Positions 51,424-61,280 of a stretch of DNA of 64,000 nt are shown here, piece after piece; the first letter of the stretch is position 1, and every line of letters begins with the position of its first letter. Below the pieces are notes generated by a model that saw nothing but the letters and a program-made list of their open reading frames with translations, was not told the DNA's origin and made no database searches. A program made the position numbers and the translations under genes. Source of the stretch: Longimicrobiaceae bacterium (GTDB lineage Bacteria > Gemmatimonadota > Gemmatimonadetes > Longimicrobiales > Longimicrobiaceae); NCBI GenBank assembly GCA_030447645.1, contig JAUJOM010000010.1, positions 65,813-129,812 of the forward strand. The letters are read 5' to 3'.

Positions 51424-51830
51424 TGTTTATCCTCCTGCAGGGTTTGAAGGGTGCGCTCCGGTGCGAGTTCTTCGGTCTTAAGCTTGTTGAGGTTGCTCAT
51501 TGCCAGCAGCCCACCGATTGCGAGGAAAACAAGACCTACAATCAGGGCCGCGAGCCAGTAGTTGTCGAGCGCGTCGCCAAGCAAAATGACGATTCCCGCG
51601 AGCAAGACCAGCACGCCAAGGAAGGCGATCATCCCGCCCACCGCCACCATGGCCGCGCTTTGAGCCGCACTCTTGATGTTGCGGCTCATCTCGACCTTGG
51701 CTAAAGCAACCTCCTGTCGGACCAGCGTTGCGCTGTCTTCGGCGAGCTGTTTGAACAGCTCGCCAAGCGAAGGCTCACCTGCGGAAACGCCGCCCGTTGC
51801 TGCTGGGGTCACGCGGATTTCATCCGCCAT
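51375..51830 (-). CDS. Phage-holin-superfamily (Holin-X-like) membrane protein
   Basis: 151 residues: amphipathic start (SLGELFKQLAEDSATLVRQE), then two membrane helices (VAVGGMIAFLGVLVLLAGIV, WLAALIVGLVFLAIGGLLAM) and a charged tail. This is the pattern of PF07332-type proteins, common in stress or envelope operons rather than phages. Flanked by two glycine-rich genes on the same strand. Confidence 0.75.
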   Translation of the reverse strand: MADEIRVTPAATGGVSAGEPSLGELFKQLAEDSATLVRQEVALAKVEMSRNIKSAAQSAAMVAVGGMIAFLGVLVLLAGIVILLGDALDNYWLAALIVGLVFLAIGGLLAMSNLNKLKTEELAPERTLQTLQEDKQWIQTEIKQVKTDLTT

Positions 51831-51845
51831 GGAAACCTCCCTTCC

Positions 51846-52391
51846 TTATTTCAGGATTTTCCCGAGCACCCAGCCGGCCGCAACACCGACAAGCAAGGTT
51901 TGCAGTGGGTTCTCACGTACCTGCCGTTCCAGATTGCCCTGCAGGTTGCTCACATCGCTGTCGCGCAGGTACTGCGCTGCGGATTCAATAGTGTCGGCCA
52001 CACTGGACGCCATCGCGCCGGCGCGTGCTTTTACGCCACCGGTACCACTCGTCCCCTGCTGATCGGCGAACTCATCGAGCCGACGCGCGGCTCCCTCGAG
52101 CGTGTCGGCTGCACGACCGAGCGCATCGTTCACCCCGCCGCCGCCGCCAGCGGAACCCGTGCCAAGGCCACCAAGTCCACTGCCACCGAGCCCGCCGGAA
52201 CTCCCACCAGCACCACCACCAAAGCTATCCAGGTCGCTACCAAAGTCGGGGGTATTGGCAGATCCGGCACCTGATCCACCCGTGCTTCCGCCGTATCCAC
52301 TTCCGCCTCCAGTGCTACCACCACCAAACCCTGCCCCACCTGTTCCGCCCAACCCGCCGGTGCCGGAATCATCCATGCTTCGATCGTCCAT
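51846..52391 (-). CDS. Glycine-rich protein with DUF883-like C-terminus
   Basis: 181 residues. The first 90 are Gly/Ser-rich. Then DALGRAADTLEGAARRLDEF and SSVADTIESAAQYLRDSD, ending in the anchor RENPLQTLLVGVAAGWVLGK. The last part is typical of ElaB/YqjD (DUF883), which bind membrane and ribosomes in stationary phase. First gene of a three-gene cluster with the holin-like protein. Confidence 0.6.
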   Translation of the reverse strand: MDDRSMDDSGTGGLGGTGGAGFGGGSTGGGSGYGGSTGGSGAGSANTPDFGSDLDSFGGGAGGSSGGLGGSGLGGLGTGSAGGGGGVNDALGRAADTLEGAARRLDEFADQQGTSGTGGVKARAGAMASSVADTIESAAQYLRDSDVSNLQGNLERQVRENPLQTLLVGVAAGWVLGKILK

Positions 52392-52531
52392 GCTCCCCCT
52401 CCTCGAGTTTCTCGCCCATTACCCGCTGGACCGGCGCGGTGTCGCAACACCCGTGCCGGGCTTGTCGCGGCTAACCCCCTGCGGGATCAGGGGAATGCAC
52501 ATCAGGCCGCTCCGTCGCTCGATGTGTGCCG

Positions 52532-52547
52532 TGTTCCACGTGGAACA
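52532..52547. promoter_or_regulatory. parS centromere site 1
   Basis: TGTTCCACGTGGAACA, a perfect palindrome matching the bacterial parS consensus. It lies 62 bp before mnmG and 2 kb from parA/parB. Bound by ParB. Confidence 0.93.
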
Positions 52548-52609
52548 GCGTAGCGGGGCGGGTGTTTGAGGCCTTCGGGAACCCGGAAGCTGTGTGCCCG
52601 CAAAAACCA

Positions 52610-54502
52610 ATGAGCGACCGATTTGATGTAATCGTAGTCGGGGGAGGCCACGCCGGTGTGGAAGCAGCGGGTGCGGCCGCCCGCCTGGGTGCACACACGC
52701 TCCTGATAACGCCGAACCTGGACGGGATCGGTCAGATGAGCTGCAACCCGGCGATCGGTGGCATTGCCAAAGGCACCGTGGTGCGGGAGATCGATGCGCT
52801 CGGTGGCATCATGGCAGCGGCGGCGGACCGGACCCGAATCCAGTTCCGGATGCTGAACCGCTCCAAGGGTCCAGCCGTATGGGCTCCGCGGGTTCAGTGC
52901 GACCGCGGATTGTACCCGCGTGCCGCCCGCGCGCTGCTGGAGGAGTATCCCACCCTGGAGTTCGTGCAGGCGATGGTGGGATCGCTGCTGATCGAACACG
53001 GCGGGGTCGCTGGGGTCCGTACCGAGACTGGTGCCGAAATCCATGCCGGTGCGGTGGTGCTCACCGCGGGCACCTTTTTGCGCGGGCGTATCCACGTCGG
53101 ACATGCGCCCGCTGTACCCGCTGGCCGGGCCGGTGATGCTCCTTCCGTTCGGCTGGCGGAGCAGATGGAGGCACTTGGTTTGGAGGTGGCTCGTTTCAAG
53201 ACGGGCACTCCGCCGCGGGTTGACGGGCGTTCGGTGGATTTTGCCCGGCTGGATGTTCAACACGGCGAGTCTCCAGAGTACCGTCTATCCATCTGGGACC
53301 GCGCTCCCCTGCTCACGCAGCTTCCCTGCTGGATCACCTGGACCGGACCGGCACTCAGCAGCCTGGTTCGTGAGCGTTTGAATGAGTCCGCCCTGTACGG
53401 TGGGGAAATCGCGGGGAGAGGGCCGCGCTACTGCCCTTCGATCGAGGACAAGATCGTCAAGTTTCCGGACGCCGAGAGGCACCAGATATTCCTGGAGCCG
53501 GAAGGGCTTGCCACTCGTGAGATGTACGTCAACGGACTGTCCACCTCCCTGCCCGCTGACACGCAGCTCGCCATGCTGCGGACGATTCCGGGGCTGGAAA
53601 ACGTGCGGATGACCAAGACGGGATACGCGATCGAGTATGACTACTACCCTCCGCACCAGCTCCGGCCCAGCCTCGAGTTAAAAGCGCTCCCCGGCCTTTA
53701 CCTGGCCGGGCAGATCAATGGGACTACCGGGTATGAGGAGGCCGCGGGTCAGGGGATCATCGCGGGCGCCAACGCAGCGCTGGAGCTCCGTGGCGATGAG
53801 CCGCTGGTCCTGGAGCGCGATCAGGCCTTTATTGGCGTGCTGATCGATGATCTGGTGACGCGAGGGACAGACGAGCCGTACCGCCTCTTCACCTCCCGTG
53901 CGGAGTACCGGCTTCTGCTGCGGCAGGACAACGCCTATGCTCGGCTGGGTCCGCTCGCCGCCGAGCGCGGCCTGCTTACCGATGCACAACGCGCTACACT
54001 GGGGGAACGCCTGGAGCTGGCGGAGAAGGTGGGCCGCTGGTTGGCGGACACCAACATACCGCCGGAGCGGGCGAATCCCGTGCTCCAGTCCGTGGGTTCG
54101 GCGCTGATTCGGGAGCCTACTCGCATCGCGGTGCTGGTCCGCCGGCCCGCTGTATCGGCAGGCGCGCTCGCCACTGCGGTCGGGAGCGTACCCGACGTTG
54201 AACCGGACGCGCTCGCGGAAGTGCTTGCTGCGGCTGAGATGGAGCTGCGCTACGCTGGGTACCTGGAGCGGGAGCGCGAACGCGCGGATTCAGTGCGGCG
54301 TCACGGGGATCTTGCTCTTCCGGAGGAGCTTCCCTACGCTGATCTGCAGTCGCTTTCCTTTGAGGCACGCCAGAAGCTGGATCGCGTCCGCCCGGCGACG
54401 CTCGGCCAAGCGGCCCGGGTGCCGGGGGTGAGCCCATCGGATCTGCAGAATCTGATGGTCGAGGTGCGGAAGCGCCGCAAAGCGGAGCCCCAGCTCGCCT
54501 GA
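52610..54502 (+). CDS. mnmG: tRNA uridine carboxymethylaminomethyl-modification enzyme MnmG
   Basis: 630 residues from the ATG at 52610. FAD motif [20 protein letters not shown], then [72 protein letters not shown] and GIIAGANAA. It acts with MnmE at the tRNA wobble uridine. The frame is intact. rsmG, often found between mnmG and parA, is missing here; only 100 bp separate them. Confidence 0.95.
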   Translation: MSDRFDVIVVGGGHAGVEAAGAAARLGAHTLLITPNLDGIGQMSCNPAIGGIAKGTVVREIDALGGIMAAAADRTRIQFRMLNRSKGPAVWAPRVQCDRGLYPRAARALLEEYPTLEFVQAMVGSLLIEHGGVAGVRTETGAEIHAGAVVLTAGTFLRGRIHVGHAPAVPAGRAGDAPSVRLAEQMEALGLEVARFKTGTPPRVDGRSVDFARLDVQHGESPEYRLSIWDRAPLLTQLPCWITWTGPALSSLVRERLNESALYGGEIAGRGPRYCPSIEDKIVKFPDAERHQIFLEPEGLATREMYVNGLSTSLPADTQLAMLRTIPGLENVRMTKTGYAIEYDYYPPHQLRPSLELKALPGLYLAGQINGTTGYEEAAGQGIIAGANAALELRGDEPLVLERDQAFIGVLIDDLVTRGTDEPYRLFTSRAEYRLLLRQDNAYARLGPLAAERGLLTDAQRATLGERLELAEKVGRWLADTNIPPERANPVLQSVGSALIREPTRIAVLVRRPAVSAGALATAVGSVPDVEPDALAEVLAAAEMELRYAGYLERERERADSVRRHGDLALPEELPYADLQSLSFEARQKLDRVRPATLGQAARVPGVSPSDLQNLMVEVRKRRKAEPQLA

Positions 54503-54512
54503 CGAGCGGCGC

Positions 54513-54528
54513 TGTTCCACGTGGAACA
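54513..54528. promoter_or_regulatory. parS centromere site 2
   Basis: TGTTCCACGTGGAACA again, 11 bp after mnmG. It is the core of a 32-bp perfect palindrome (54505-54536, arms AGCGGCGC/GCGCCGCT). It may also form a transcript-end hairpin. Confidence 0.93.
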
Positions 54529-54602
54529 GCGCCGCTGGACGGCTTCTGTATGCGCGGGTATATTTCCCAATCCACACTGCTCATCCCCACACGCAGCAAT
54601 TC

Positions 54603-55411
54603 GTGTCGCGCATCATAGCCATTGCAAATCAGAAGGGCGGAGTTGGCAAAACCACCACGGCAACCAACCTCGGAGCGTGTCTGGCGGTGGCGGAAAAGCG
54701 GACTCTGATCATCGATACCGACCCGCAGGGGAATGCGACCAGCGGGTTGGGTATCGTCAAGGACGGGCTGGAACGCTCCATCTACGACGTGCTCACGGAT
54801 GATGTGCCGCTTGCGGATGTGATCATCCCCCAGGTGTACTTTCCGTACCTGGATGTGGTGCCCGCGACCCGCGACCTGGTCGGGGTGGAGGTCGAGCTGG
54901 TGCAGCGGCGTGGGCGTGAAGGTATCCTGCGGACAGCGCTGGAGCCGGTGCGGGATCGTTACGAGTACATATTGATCGACTGTCCTCCCTCGCTCGGCCT
55001 GCTGACTCTGAACACCCTTGCCGCGGCGGATGCGGTGCTCATCCCGATCCAGTGCGAATTTTATGCGCTGGAGGGGTTGTCGCAGCTGCTAAACACCGTG
55101 CGGATCGTTCAGCGCACCGTAAACCCGAAGCTGCAGATCGAGGGTGTCTTGCTGACCATGTATGACAGCCGGCTCAACCTTTCCAAGCAGGTCGCCGACG
55201 AGGCAAAGGAGTACTTCGGTGCTCAGGTGTACCGAACCCGTATTCCGCGCAACGTGCGCATCGCGGAGGCTCCCAGCTTCGGCAAGCCCATCGTGCTGTA
55301 CGATATCCTGTCTGCCGGGGCGCAGAGCTATCTGTCGCTGGCGCGCGAGGTGATCGGCCAGAACGACCGGCCCTCCACGGAGCCGGTCCTTGCAGTGGCG
55401 GGGGAGCATGA
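54603..55411 (+). CDS. parA: Chromosome-partitioning ATPase ParA (Soj)
   Basis: About 269 residues. Deviant Walker A ANQKGGVGKTTTATNLGACL, LIIDTDPQGNATSGLG, YILIDCPPSLGLLTLNTLAA, and YRTRIPRNVRIAEAPSFGKP. As sequenced, the frame runs on into parB; the normal stop (TGA at 55409-55411, overlapping the parB ATG) is in the adjacent frame and is missed because of an indel in the G run near 55401. It moves origins apart with ParB-parS. Confidence 0.9.
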
Positions 55412-56320
55412 GCACGGTTTCCACCGCCAAGCGCGCGCGCTTGGCAAGGGTCTCGGGGCTCTGCTGGGCGAGTACCTGCCGCGGGAGGGAGAGAGTGCGC
55501 CGGAGGAGGGCGTGCTGCGTATGGTGCCGATTGGAGCACTCCGCCCAAATCCCTTCCAGCCCCGCCGTGAGTTTGCGCCTGAACAGCTGGCGGAGCTGGA
55601 AGCGTCGATCCGCGAGAATGGGCTGCTGCAGCCGCTGACCGTCCGAGCAATTCCGGACACGTCGCCAGACGCGCCGGAGTGGGAGCTGGTTGCCGGCGAG
55701 CGGCGGCTCCGGGGTGGCACGAAATCTGGGTTGGGGGAGGTGCCCGTTGTCGTGCGGAGCATTGATGACCGCGCGATGCTCGTGCTGGCGATCGTGGAGA
55801 ACGTGCAGCGGGCCGGCCTGTCCCCCTGGAGGAAGCAGCCGGGTACCGGCGACTCGTTGACGAGTTCGGGTTTACGCAAGCCGAAGTGGCGCAATCGGTT
55901 GGGCGTGAACGTTCCACGGTGGCGAATCTTCTCCGTCTGCTACACCTGCCGGATGAGGTGCAGCGGATGGTTGGTGAGGGGAAGCTGTCGATGGGCCATG
56001 CTCGTGCGCTCCTCGGTCTGGGCAACGAGGACCGCATGCTGGAGCTGGCGAACCTTGCGGTTCAGCAGGGGCTTTCCGTCCGTGCCGTGGAAGACCGGGT
56101 CCGTGGCAAAACGCCCGCGCCCGGGCCTGGCGAGACGGATGGGGCGAATCCAACCGAGGCACACCTCCGGCGGCTGGAGGAGCAGATCGAGCGGGTGCTG
56201 GGGACCGCTGCCCGCATCCGGGTGGGGGCACGCCGGAGTGGACGGATCGAGATCCTGGTCCGCACCGCCGATGATTTTGACCGGGTTCTGGAGCGTCTGC
56301 TTGGACAAAAAGCCGCGTGA
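55408..56320 (+). CDS. parB: Chromosome-partitioning protein ParB (Spo0J), frameshifted
   Basis: About 304 residues from the ATG at 55408 (MSTVSTAKRAR, then LGKGLGALLGEYLPREG). CTP-binding region: ALRPNPFQPRREFAPEQLAE, ENGLLQPLTVR, ELVAGERRLR. Helix-turn-helix: EFGFTQAEVAQSVGRERSTV and ANLLRLLHLPDEVQ, then LSMGHARALLGL. C-terminal dimer domain to LLGQKAA. One indel near 55435 and one near 55822. It binds the two parS sites. Confidence 0.9.
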
Positions 56321-56386
56321 TTCCCACAAAGCGTGAAGCGGCTGGTGCATCAGCGTTTACCCTAGTATCCCACACGGGGTCCCGAG

Positions 56387-56419
56387 TTTTCCACGGGACT
56401 TTTCCACAGATGTGGATTT
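56387..56419. other. Cluster of three DnaA-box-like sequences
   Basis: TTTTCCACG (56387-56395), TTTTCCACA (56400-56408) and, on the other strand, TGTGGATTT (56411-56419) in 33 bp between parB and the Nif3-like gene. Denser than chance; may be a DnaA-binding site. Confidence 0.4.
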
Positions 56420-56431
56420 TGCACGGTTGCC

Positions 56432-57184
56432 ATGCAGCTTGCCAAACTTACAGAGTATTTAGACACATATCTGCGAATACGGGAGGTCCCGGACTACCCC
56501 ACCGCTCTCAACGGGCTGCAGGCGGAGAACGGAGGCCAGGTTACCCGGATCGCAGTGGCAGTGGATGCAGCCCAGGCCACCATCGAAGCCGCCATTGCCG
56601 AGCACGCCGATTTGCTCCTGGTGCATCATGGCCTATTCTGGGATGGCAACCAGCCCCTGACCGGGCCGCCGCTTCCGCCGCGTCAAGCCGCTGCTGGATG
56701 CCGGTGTCGCGGTGTACGCCGCGCACCTCCCGCTGGACGTACACCCGGAGGTGGGAAACAACGCGGTGCTTGCCCGGGCTCTTGGCATTGAGCCACAGGG
56801 TAGCTTCGGTGACTACAAGGGGTATCCCCTGGGGGTATGGGGCGAGCTGGATCTGCGCCGCGAGGCATTGGCGGCCCGGCTGGATGAGCTGCTTGGTGGG
56901 CGGGTCAAGCTGGTGCCGGGAGGACCCGATTGGGTGCGACGTGTAGGCGTGATTACCGGCGGAGCCGGAAGCATGATTGAGCTGCGGTGGAAGCCGGCCT
57001 GGACGCGTTCGTGACTGGGGAGGGTGCCCACCACAACTTTTTTGATGCGGAAGAAGGAGGAATCAACCTTTTTCTGGGTGGGCACTACGCAACCGAAACC
57101 TGGGGTGTGCGAGCGCTAGCGGAGCACCTGGAGGTACGCTTCGGATTGCCCTGGAGCTGGATCGACCATCCTACGGGTTTGTAG
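56432..57184 (+). CDS. Nif3-like dinuclear metal-centre protein, frameshifted
   Basis: About 250 residues from the ATG at 56432. MQLAKLTEYLDTYLRIREVP, DYPTALNGLQAENGGQVTRI, ADLLLVHHGLFWDGNQPLTG (metal His), then in another frame LDAGVAVYAAHLPLDVHPEV (His), GVWGELDLRREALAARLDEL, VGVITGGAGSMI and AGLDAFVTGEGAHHNFFDAE (Glu, His). Shifts near 56675 and 56985. The family forms hexamers with two metals; some act as GTP cyclohydrolase-like enzymes, but most lack a known role. Confidence 0.82.
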
Positions 57185-57186
57185 CG

Positions 57187-57989
57187 CTAGGAGCTCGCTA
57201 CCCTCGCCGCTTCGGCGCGCATTCCCGCGAGTGCCGCTTCGTGGGCCTGGTACTCCGGCAGACGCCGTGCGATCTCCGCGTCGTAGGCATCCAGGAAGCG
57301 GCGGTACAGGCCCGTGCTTCACCTGTGTTGCCCTGTCTCCTGCTCTGCTTCAGCCGCGGTGAAAAGGCCAAAGAGGTGCTGTGGGTTGCTGGCCAGAATG
57401 GTGTCTGCCTCGGCGCGGGCGGCTACGGGATTTCGGCCCACCAGGTGTGAAGGGCGCCCAGATGGCGCGCGCGTCCGTGTCCGGCTGCCCGGCCATTTCG
57501 TATGCCGCCAGGGCCATGGGTACGAACTGGCGGGCACCGGCGCTGTCTCCCTGCGACTGGATACGCATGACGCGGATCGTACAGGGCATCGGCGGCGCTT
57601 CTCGCGGTGTCATGGAGGCGATGTCTACGGCGCGCGGGTCTCCTGCTTGGGGAGCCGTGGCTTCGCGGGAAAACTCGAAGCGGGGCTGCTGGCGCGGCTC
57701 CGCGTAAGCGCGGCGCGAGCAGCACCCCGGCAAGGGCCACCACAGCGGCCCCGGCGACTACCCACGGCAGGACGGATGGACGGTGTCGGGGTCGCGGCTC
57801 CACAGGCTCCACTTCACCCAACTGTGTGGCAGCGGCTGGTGAAGGAACGGTCGCACCACACTGGGTGCAGAAGCGAGCGTCGGGGAGCAGCGTGTTGCCG
57901 CACTCCCGGCAGTGTACCGCGGTGCCGCAGTGCGCACAAAAGGCACCGGTGGTGGATTCACCACATGCGGGGCAGGCAACCGGCTCCAT
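57187..57989 (-). CDS. Zinc-ribbon membrane protein with helical repeat tail, frameshifted
   Basis: About 265 residues from the ATG at 57989. Two double-zinc ribbons: CPACGESTTGAFCAHCG and CRECGNTLLPDARFCTQCG. One membrane helix follows (VLPWVVAGAAVVALAGVLLA). The rest reads in other frames as a TPR-like helical region (ADALYDRVMRIQSQGDSAGA, RQFVPMALAAYEMAGQPDTD, ARAEADTILASNPQHLFGLF, LYRRFLDAYDAEIARRLPEY) with TAG at 57187-57189. Probably an anchored scaffold. Several indels. Confidence 0.6.
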
Positions 57990-57992
57990 CCG

Positions 57993-58373
57993 TTAGCTTT
58001 GCTTGAAGTCGTCGCCGATGGCCGACAGGGTGAGGAGCAGGGCACTGTCCGCGGTGGCACGGATGTCGTGGGCATCACCGGGACCGAAGAACAAAAGCTG
58101 CCCCTCGCGGACCTCGTGCTCTTCGCCGTTGGTGCGGAAGCGAAGGGCCCCTTCGAGCACGTGGAGTGTCATGGGGCTTTCGGCCTGGTGCGTTCCGATC
58201 ACGTTGCCGGAAACCAGGGCGAGCAACGTCACCCGCATGCGCCCTGCATGCACGAGTGTGCGCCCGGCCCGCCCGCTTTGTCGGTATGCGTCCTCTCCCC
58301 GGAGCGAGCCGAGATGCTCGCGCAGGTCAAAGGAAAGCATCGGGCCGGCAAGGGGACGGTTGATGGAGGACAT
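57993..58373 (-). CDS. Cupin-domain protein
   Basis: 126 residues from the ATG at 58373 (MSSINRPLAGPMLSFDLREH). GNVIGTHQAESPMTLHVLEG and GEEHEVREGQLLFFGPGDAH, DIRATADSALLLTLSA show the two cupin motifs, with His/Glu metal ligands. Stops 4 bp before the zinc-ribbon gene's start, so they are probably coupled. The substrate is unknown. Confidence 0.78.
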   Translation of the reverse strand: MSSINRPLAGPMLSFDLREHLGSLRGEDAYRQSGRAGRTLVHAGRMRVTLLALVSGNVIGTHQAESPMTLHVLEGALRFRTNGEEHEVREGQLLFFGPGDAHDIRATADSALLLTLSAIGDDFKQS

Positions 58374-58444
58374 CGCTTCACTCCGCGGGTGTGGTGGTTC
58401 GCTCGCCTGTTCAGGTCCCCCTGCTTGCAAGGACGGGACCGCCG

Positions 58445-60565
58445 TCAGTACCATCCCGACAGGCCGAAGCGGAAGCGCCAGCCGCGGTCCTGGCCATCCA
58501 GGGGGCGCAGCGGGCGAACCCATTCAGCGGTGAATGCGTCTTCGAAAAAGCTCAAGCCAAGGCCCACCACGGGGCGCACCCCATCCGTGGTCCGCGTCCC
58601 AAGCCGGAAAAGCTCATCCCGCGTGGCATCCGATGTCGCGGTCCACCCCAGATCCCCCGACACCACCAGCGCCGGGCGAATCGGCGGAATCATCAAGGGG
58701 CCGAAGCGCGCCGCGGGCTCGTTGCCGAAGGGAAGAAAGGCAACCGCTCTTCCGCGCCCCAGCACCGCGGATGAGCCGCCAAATGCATTCGGATCGTACC
58801 CGCGCAACCCTTCCGAGCCCCCGAACCGGAAGATGTACTGGGAGGGTGCGCTTCCCCAGATGTGGCCGGCGTCCACCCGCGCGCCAACCGCAAGTGGGCC
58901 CAGGGTGCGTCTTGCCGATACCACACCGATGGCTCGGCTGAAGCGAAAGTCTCCCACGCCGACCTCCCCCCGGAACGATGAGACCCAGCTGTTGGTGATG
59001 CCGAGCGCCCCACCCCCCCGGCCGTAACGAACCTCGCCCTCCAGCGCGGCGTGACGTCCCGGGACCGCGGGAGCAACCAGCGGGAAGTCCGCTGCTTCCC
59101 CGAAGAGATGCCGGGTCGTGTTCCGCTGCACGGAGTCCTGCTGCTCCCAGCGCCCGCCGCCACGCAGCGACAAGGCCCCCTGGCGGTACGTTCCCTGGAG
59201 CTCGGCACCCTGCACAGCATAAAAGTCACGCAGATCCGTCCCGCCGATCGCGGCGGCGAGCGAGTACATGATGTCCGCCTCGATGGAGGGGCGGAACACC
59301 TGCGTGTCCCGGAGCCGCCGGTAAAGTCCGGCGGAGATCCCTACTCGGTCGTCGCCCGGGCGGAAGCGGGCGAGTACCTCGCCACGTGGCGTTGCTTCGG
59401 CAAAGGCCCACCCTCCCGTGGCATACAGGCTCCACCAGCGCTCCGCCGGCAGGCGCGGCTCCACGACCGCGGCGAGGCCCACAAACGGGCCCTCGACCCG
59501 GTTGTAGCGGAAAAGGTGATCGGCACGCTCGGGGCGCATCACCACGTGAACCGGGGGGCCATCGCTCAAGGTCCCTTCGGCGATGGCGCGGCGCAGATCA
59601 GCGAAGTCGCTGACGTCGTACTCGGCGGCGCCTGAGCCGATGGACGCGTTCCAGCCACGAAAGGCCGAATCTCCGGGGGTAATCGCGCGAACAAGTGCGG
59701 TGCGAGCCTCGTCGGGCGCAGTCCACCCGGTGTTCAACTCGAAGTTGGAAAAGGTGGTCACGAAACGCGCCACCGCCCCCCCCCCTGCGAGAAGGGACGC
59801 ACCCTGCAGCTCACGACGCTGCCGGTAGGGGAGCCAGAACCGGTTCCGCACCAGCGCGTTTTCCAGCTCGAAGAATGTTCCGGTCTCCACCAGGCGGAGG
59901 CCGCGCCTCGGTTCCACGAAGCCGAAGCGTGCCCGTGCCACCGCGGCGCGGTCAATGTCGATCCCGAACGATCCCGCAACCAGCAGCGTCCGTGCATCTT
60001 CGGTCGGGCGGCGCGGCTCCACGGTGATCGGTACCAGAGTGACCGTCCCGGTGCCGGTGCGAATGCGGATGGTGTCGCCCGCGGTGTAGCGATAATGCAG
60101 CAGGCCGCGCTCGGAGAATGGATGGATCGCCTGCGCCCTCCGGTCCCGTGTCGAGACAGCGCCCAGCGAGGTGCGCAGCACGTCAATGGTGGAGCCATAC
60201 AGGTGTGGGATCACCCAGCTGTCCTCCACCGCGGTGCCGACGGTGTACGGCGCCGGAGCGGCGAGTCGCAGCCGGTGGCCATGCAGCCAGTGGCGCATCC
60301 GTCCCGAGCGCTCCCAGCGGACTTCACCCGCGAACTCGTCCACGGTGACCGGGATTTCTCCCACCACCCCCGAATCGGCCTTAAAGGACATATACAGGCG
60401 CGTGCGTGCCTCGGCGCGGTAGTCCTGGAGCCCACCCGGCAGCTCCGCCCCTTCGCGGATGGTCCGTTCCACCAGGGCCTGCGTGGCCGGGGAATCGAAT
60501 GCGGAGACGGTGTCCGGAACGGCTATGGCCTGCTGCAAAAGCAAGCCGACGAGTGCGAGGATCAT
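58445..60565 (-). CDS. Exported outer-membrane protein with BamA/D15-like C-terminal barrel
   Basis: 706 residues, signal peptide (MILALVGLLLQQAIA). Residues about 30-240 form a soluble N-part (YRAEARTRLYMSFKADSGVV, TRDRRAQAIHPFSERGLLHY). The last 300 residues have barrel strands with GSEGLRGYDPNAFGGSSAVL, a typical D15/FhaC-like loop (RGY), and end RGWRFRFGLSGWY with an aromatic terminus. Likely an outer-membrane assembly or secretion factor, or a surface antigen of unknown role. Confidence 0.7.
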   Translation of the reverse strand: MILALVGLLLQQAIAVPDTVSAFDSPATQALVERTIREGAELPGGLQDYRAEARTRLYMSFKADSGVVGEIPVTVDEFAGEVRWERSGRMRHWLHGHRLRLAAPAPYTVGTAVEDSWVIPHLYGSTIDVLRTSLGAVSTRDRRAQAIHPFSERGLLHYRYTAGDTIRIRTGTGTVTLVPITVEPRRPTEDARTLLVAGSFGIDIDRAAVARARFGFVEPRRGLRLVETGTFFELENALVRNRFWLPYRQRRELQGASLLAGGGAVARFVTTFSNFELNTGWTAPDEARTALVRAITPGDSAFRGWNASIGSGAAEYDVSDFADLRRAIAEGTLSDGPPVHVVMRPERADHLFRYNRVEGPFVGLAAVVEPRLPAERWWSLYATGGWAFAEATPRGEVLARFRPGDDRVGISAGLYRRLRDTQVFRPSIEADIMYSLAAAIGGTDLRDFYAVQGAELQGTYRQGALSLRGGGRWEQQDSVQRNTTRHLFGEAADFPLVAPAVPGRHAALEGEVRYGRGGGALGITNSWVSSFRGEVGVGDFRFSRAIGVVSARRTLGPLAVGARVDAGHIWGSAPSQYIFRFGGSEGLRGYDPNAFGGSSAVLGRGRAVAFLPFGNEPAARFGPLMIPPIRPALVVSGDLGWTATSDATRDELFRLGTRTTDGVRPVVGLGLSFFEDAFTAEWVRPLRPLDGQDRGWRFRFGLSGWY

Positions 60566-60590
60566 GACGGCGTTTACCCCGCGCGCTTGC

Positions 60591-61280
60591 CTAAAGGTTC
60601 AGCGCCGCCCGCTCCGCGACCGCGATATCCGGCCGGTTGGTGATGATCGCGGCTACTCCAGCCCGCAGCAGCGCGCGGATGCGCGCGGGATCGTCCACCG
60701 TCCAGACGACTACCGGGAGACTTGCCTCTGCAAGCTCGCTGAGTGCCTGGGATGTGGCAGCGTCATCCCGGAGACACACGCCGCCGGCTCCTATCTCGCG
60801 CACAGCGTCGGGTACGCCTGCGTCCCAGCGCTCCAAAAGCAGATAGCGGCGGGCGTCCGGGGCAAGCCGGCCGATCTCCCGTACCACTTCGGGCAGAAAC
60901 GAAGAAAAGAGCACCCGATCCAGTACGCCGGCGGCGTTCAGCACGCCAAATGAAGCCGCCTCGGCGCCTGCGCTCTTCAGCTCCACGTTCAAATAAGCAC
61001 CCGTATTCGCCGCCCAGACCGCGATCTGCTCCAGGGAGGCTATGCACTGCTCCGCACCCACCCGGAGCTGTTGCAAAGCTTCCCAGCTGTGTTCGTCCAC
61101 CCTTCCGCGTCCGGTGGTGGTGCGCTCCAGCGTGGGATCATGGATGACTACGGGAACGCCGTCCCGGGAGCGCTGCACGTCCAGCTCTACCCCGTTGGCA
61201 CCCTGCGCCAGGGCGAGCTGGAAGCTACGCAGGGTGTTTTCGGGTGCCTCGGTGGGAGCACCTCGATGGCCGAGGATCAC
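60591..61280 (-). CDS. ugpQ: Glycerophosphodiester phosphodiesterase
   Basis: 229 residues. ILGHRGAPTEAPENTLRSFQ (HR, E), NGVELDVQRSRDGVPVVIHD (ELD, H), PTLERTTTGRG, YLNVELKS (E) and VVVWTVDDPARIRALL are the GDPD signatures. It cleaves glycerophosphodiesters to glycerol-3-phosphate. Start overlaps the mltA stop (ATGA). No signal, so cytoplasmic. Confidence 0.92.
   Translation of the reverse strand: MILGHRGAPTEAPENTLRSFQLALAQGANGVELDVQRSRDGVPVVIHDPTLERTTTGRGRVDEHSWEALQQLRVGAEQCIASLEQIAVWAANTGAYLNVELKSAGAEAASFGVLNAAGVLDRVLFSSFLPEVVREIGRLAPDARRYLLLERWDAGVPDAVREIGAGGVCLRDDAATSQALSELAEASLPVVVWTVDDPARIRALLRAGVAAIITNRPDIAVAERAALNL

Noticed and set aside
51033..51704. 223-codon plus frame across the glycine-rich and holin-like genes
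   Set aside because: Antisense shadow rich in Arg, His and Pro.
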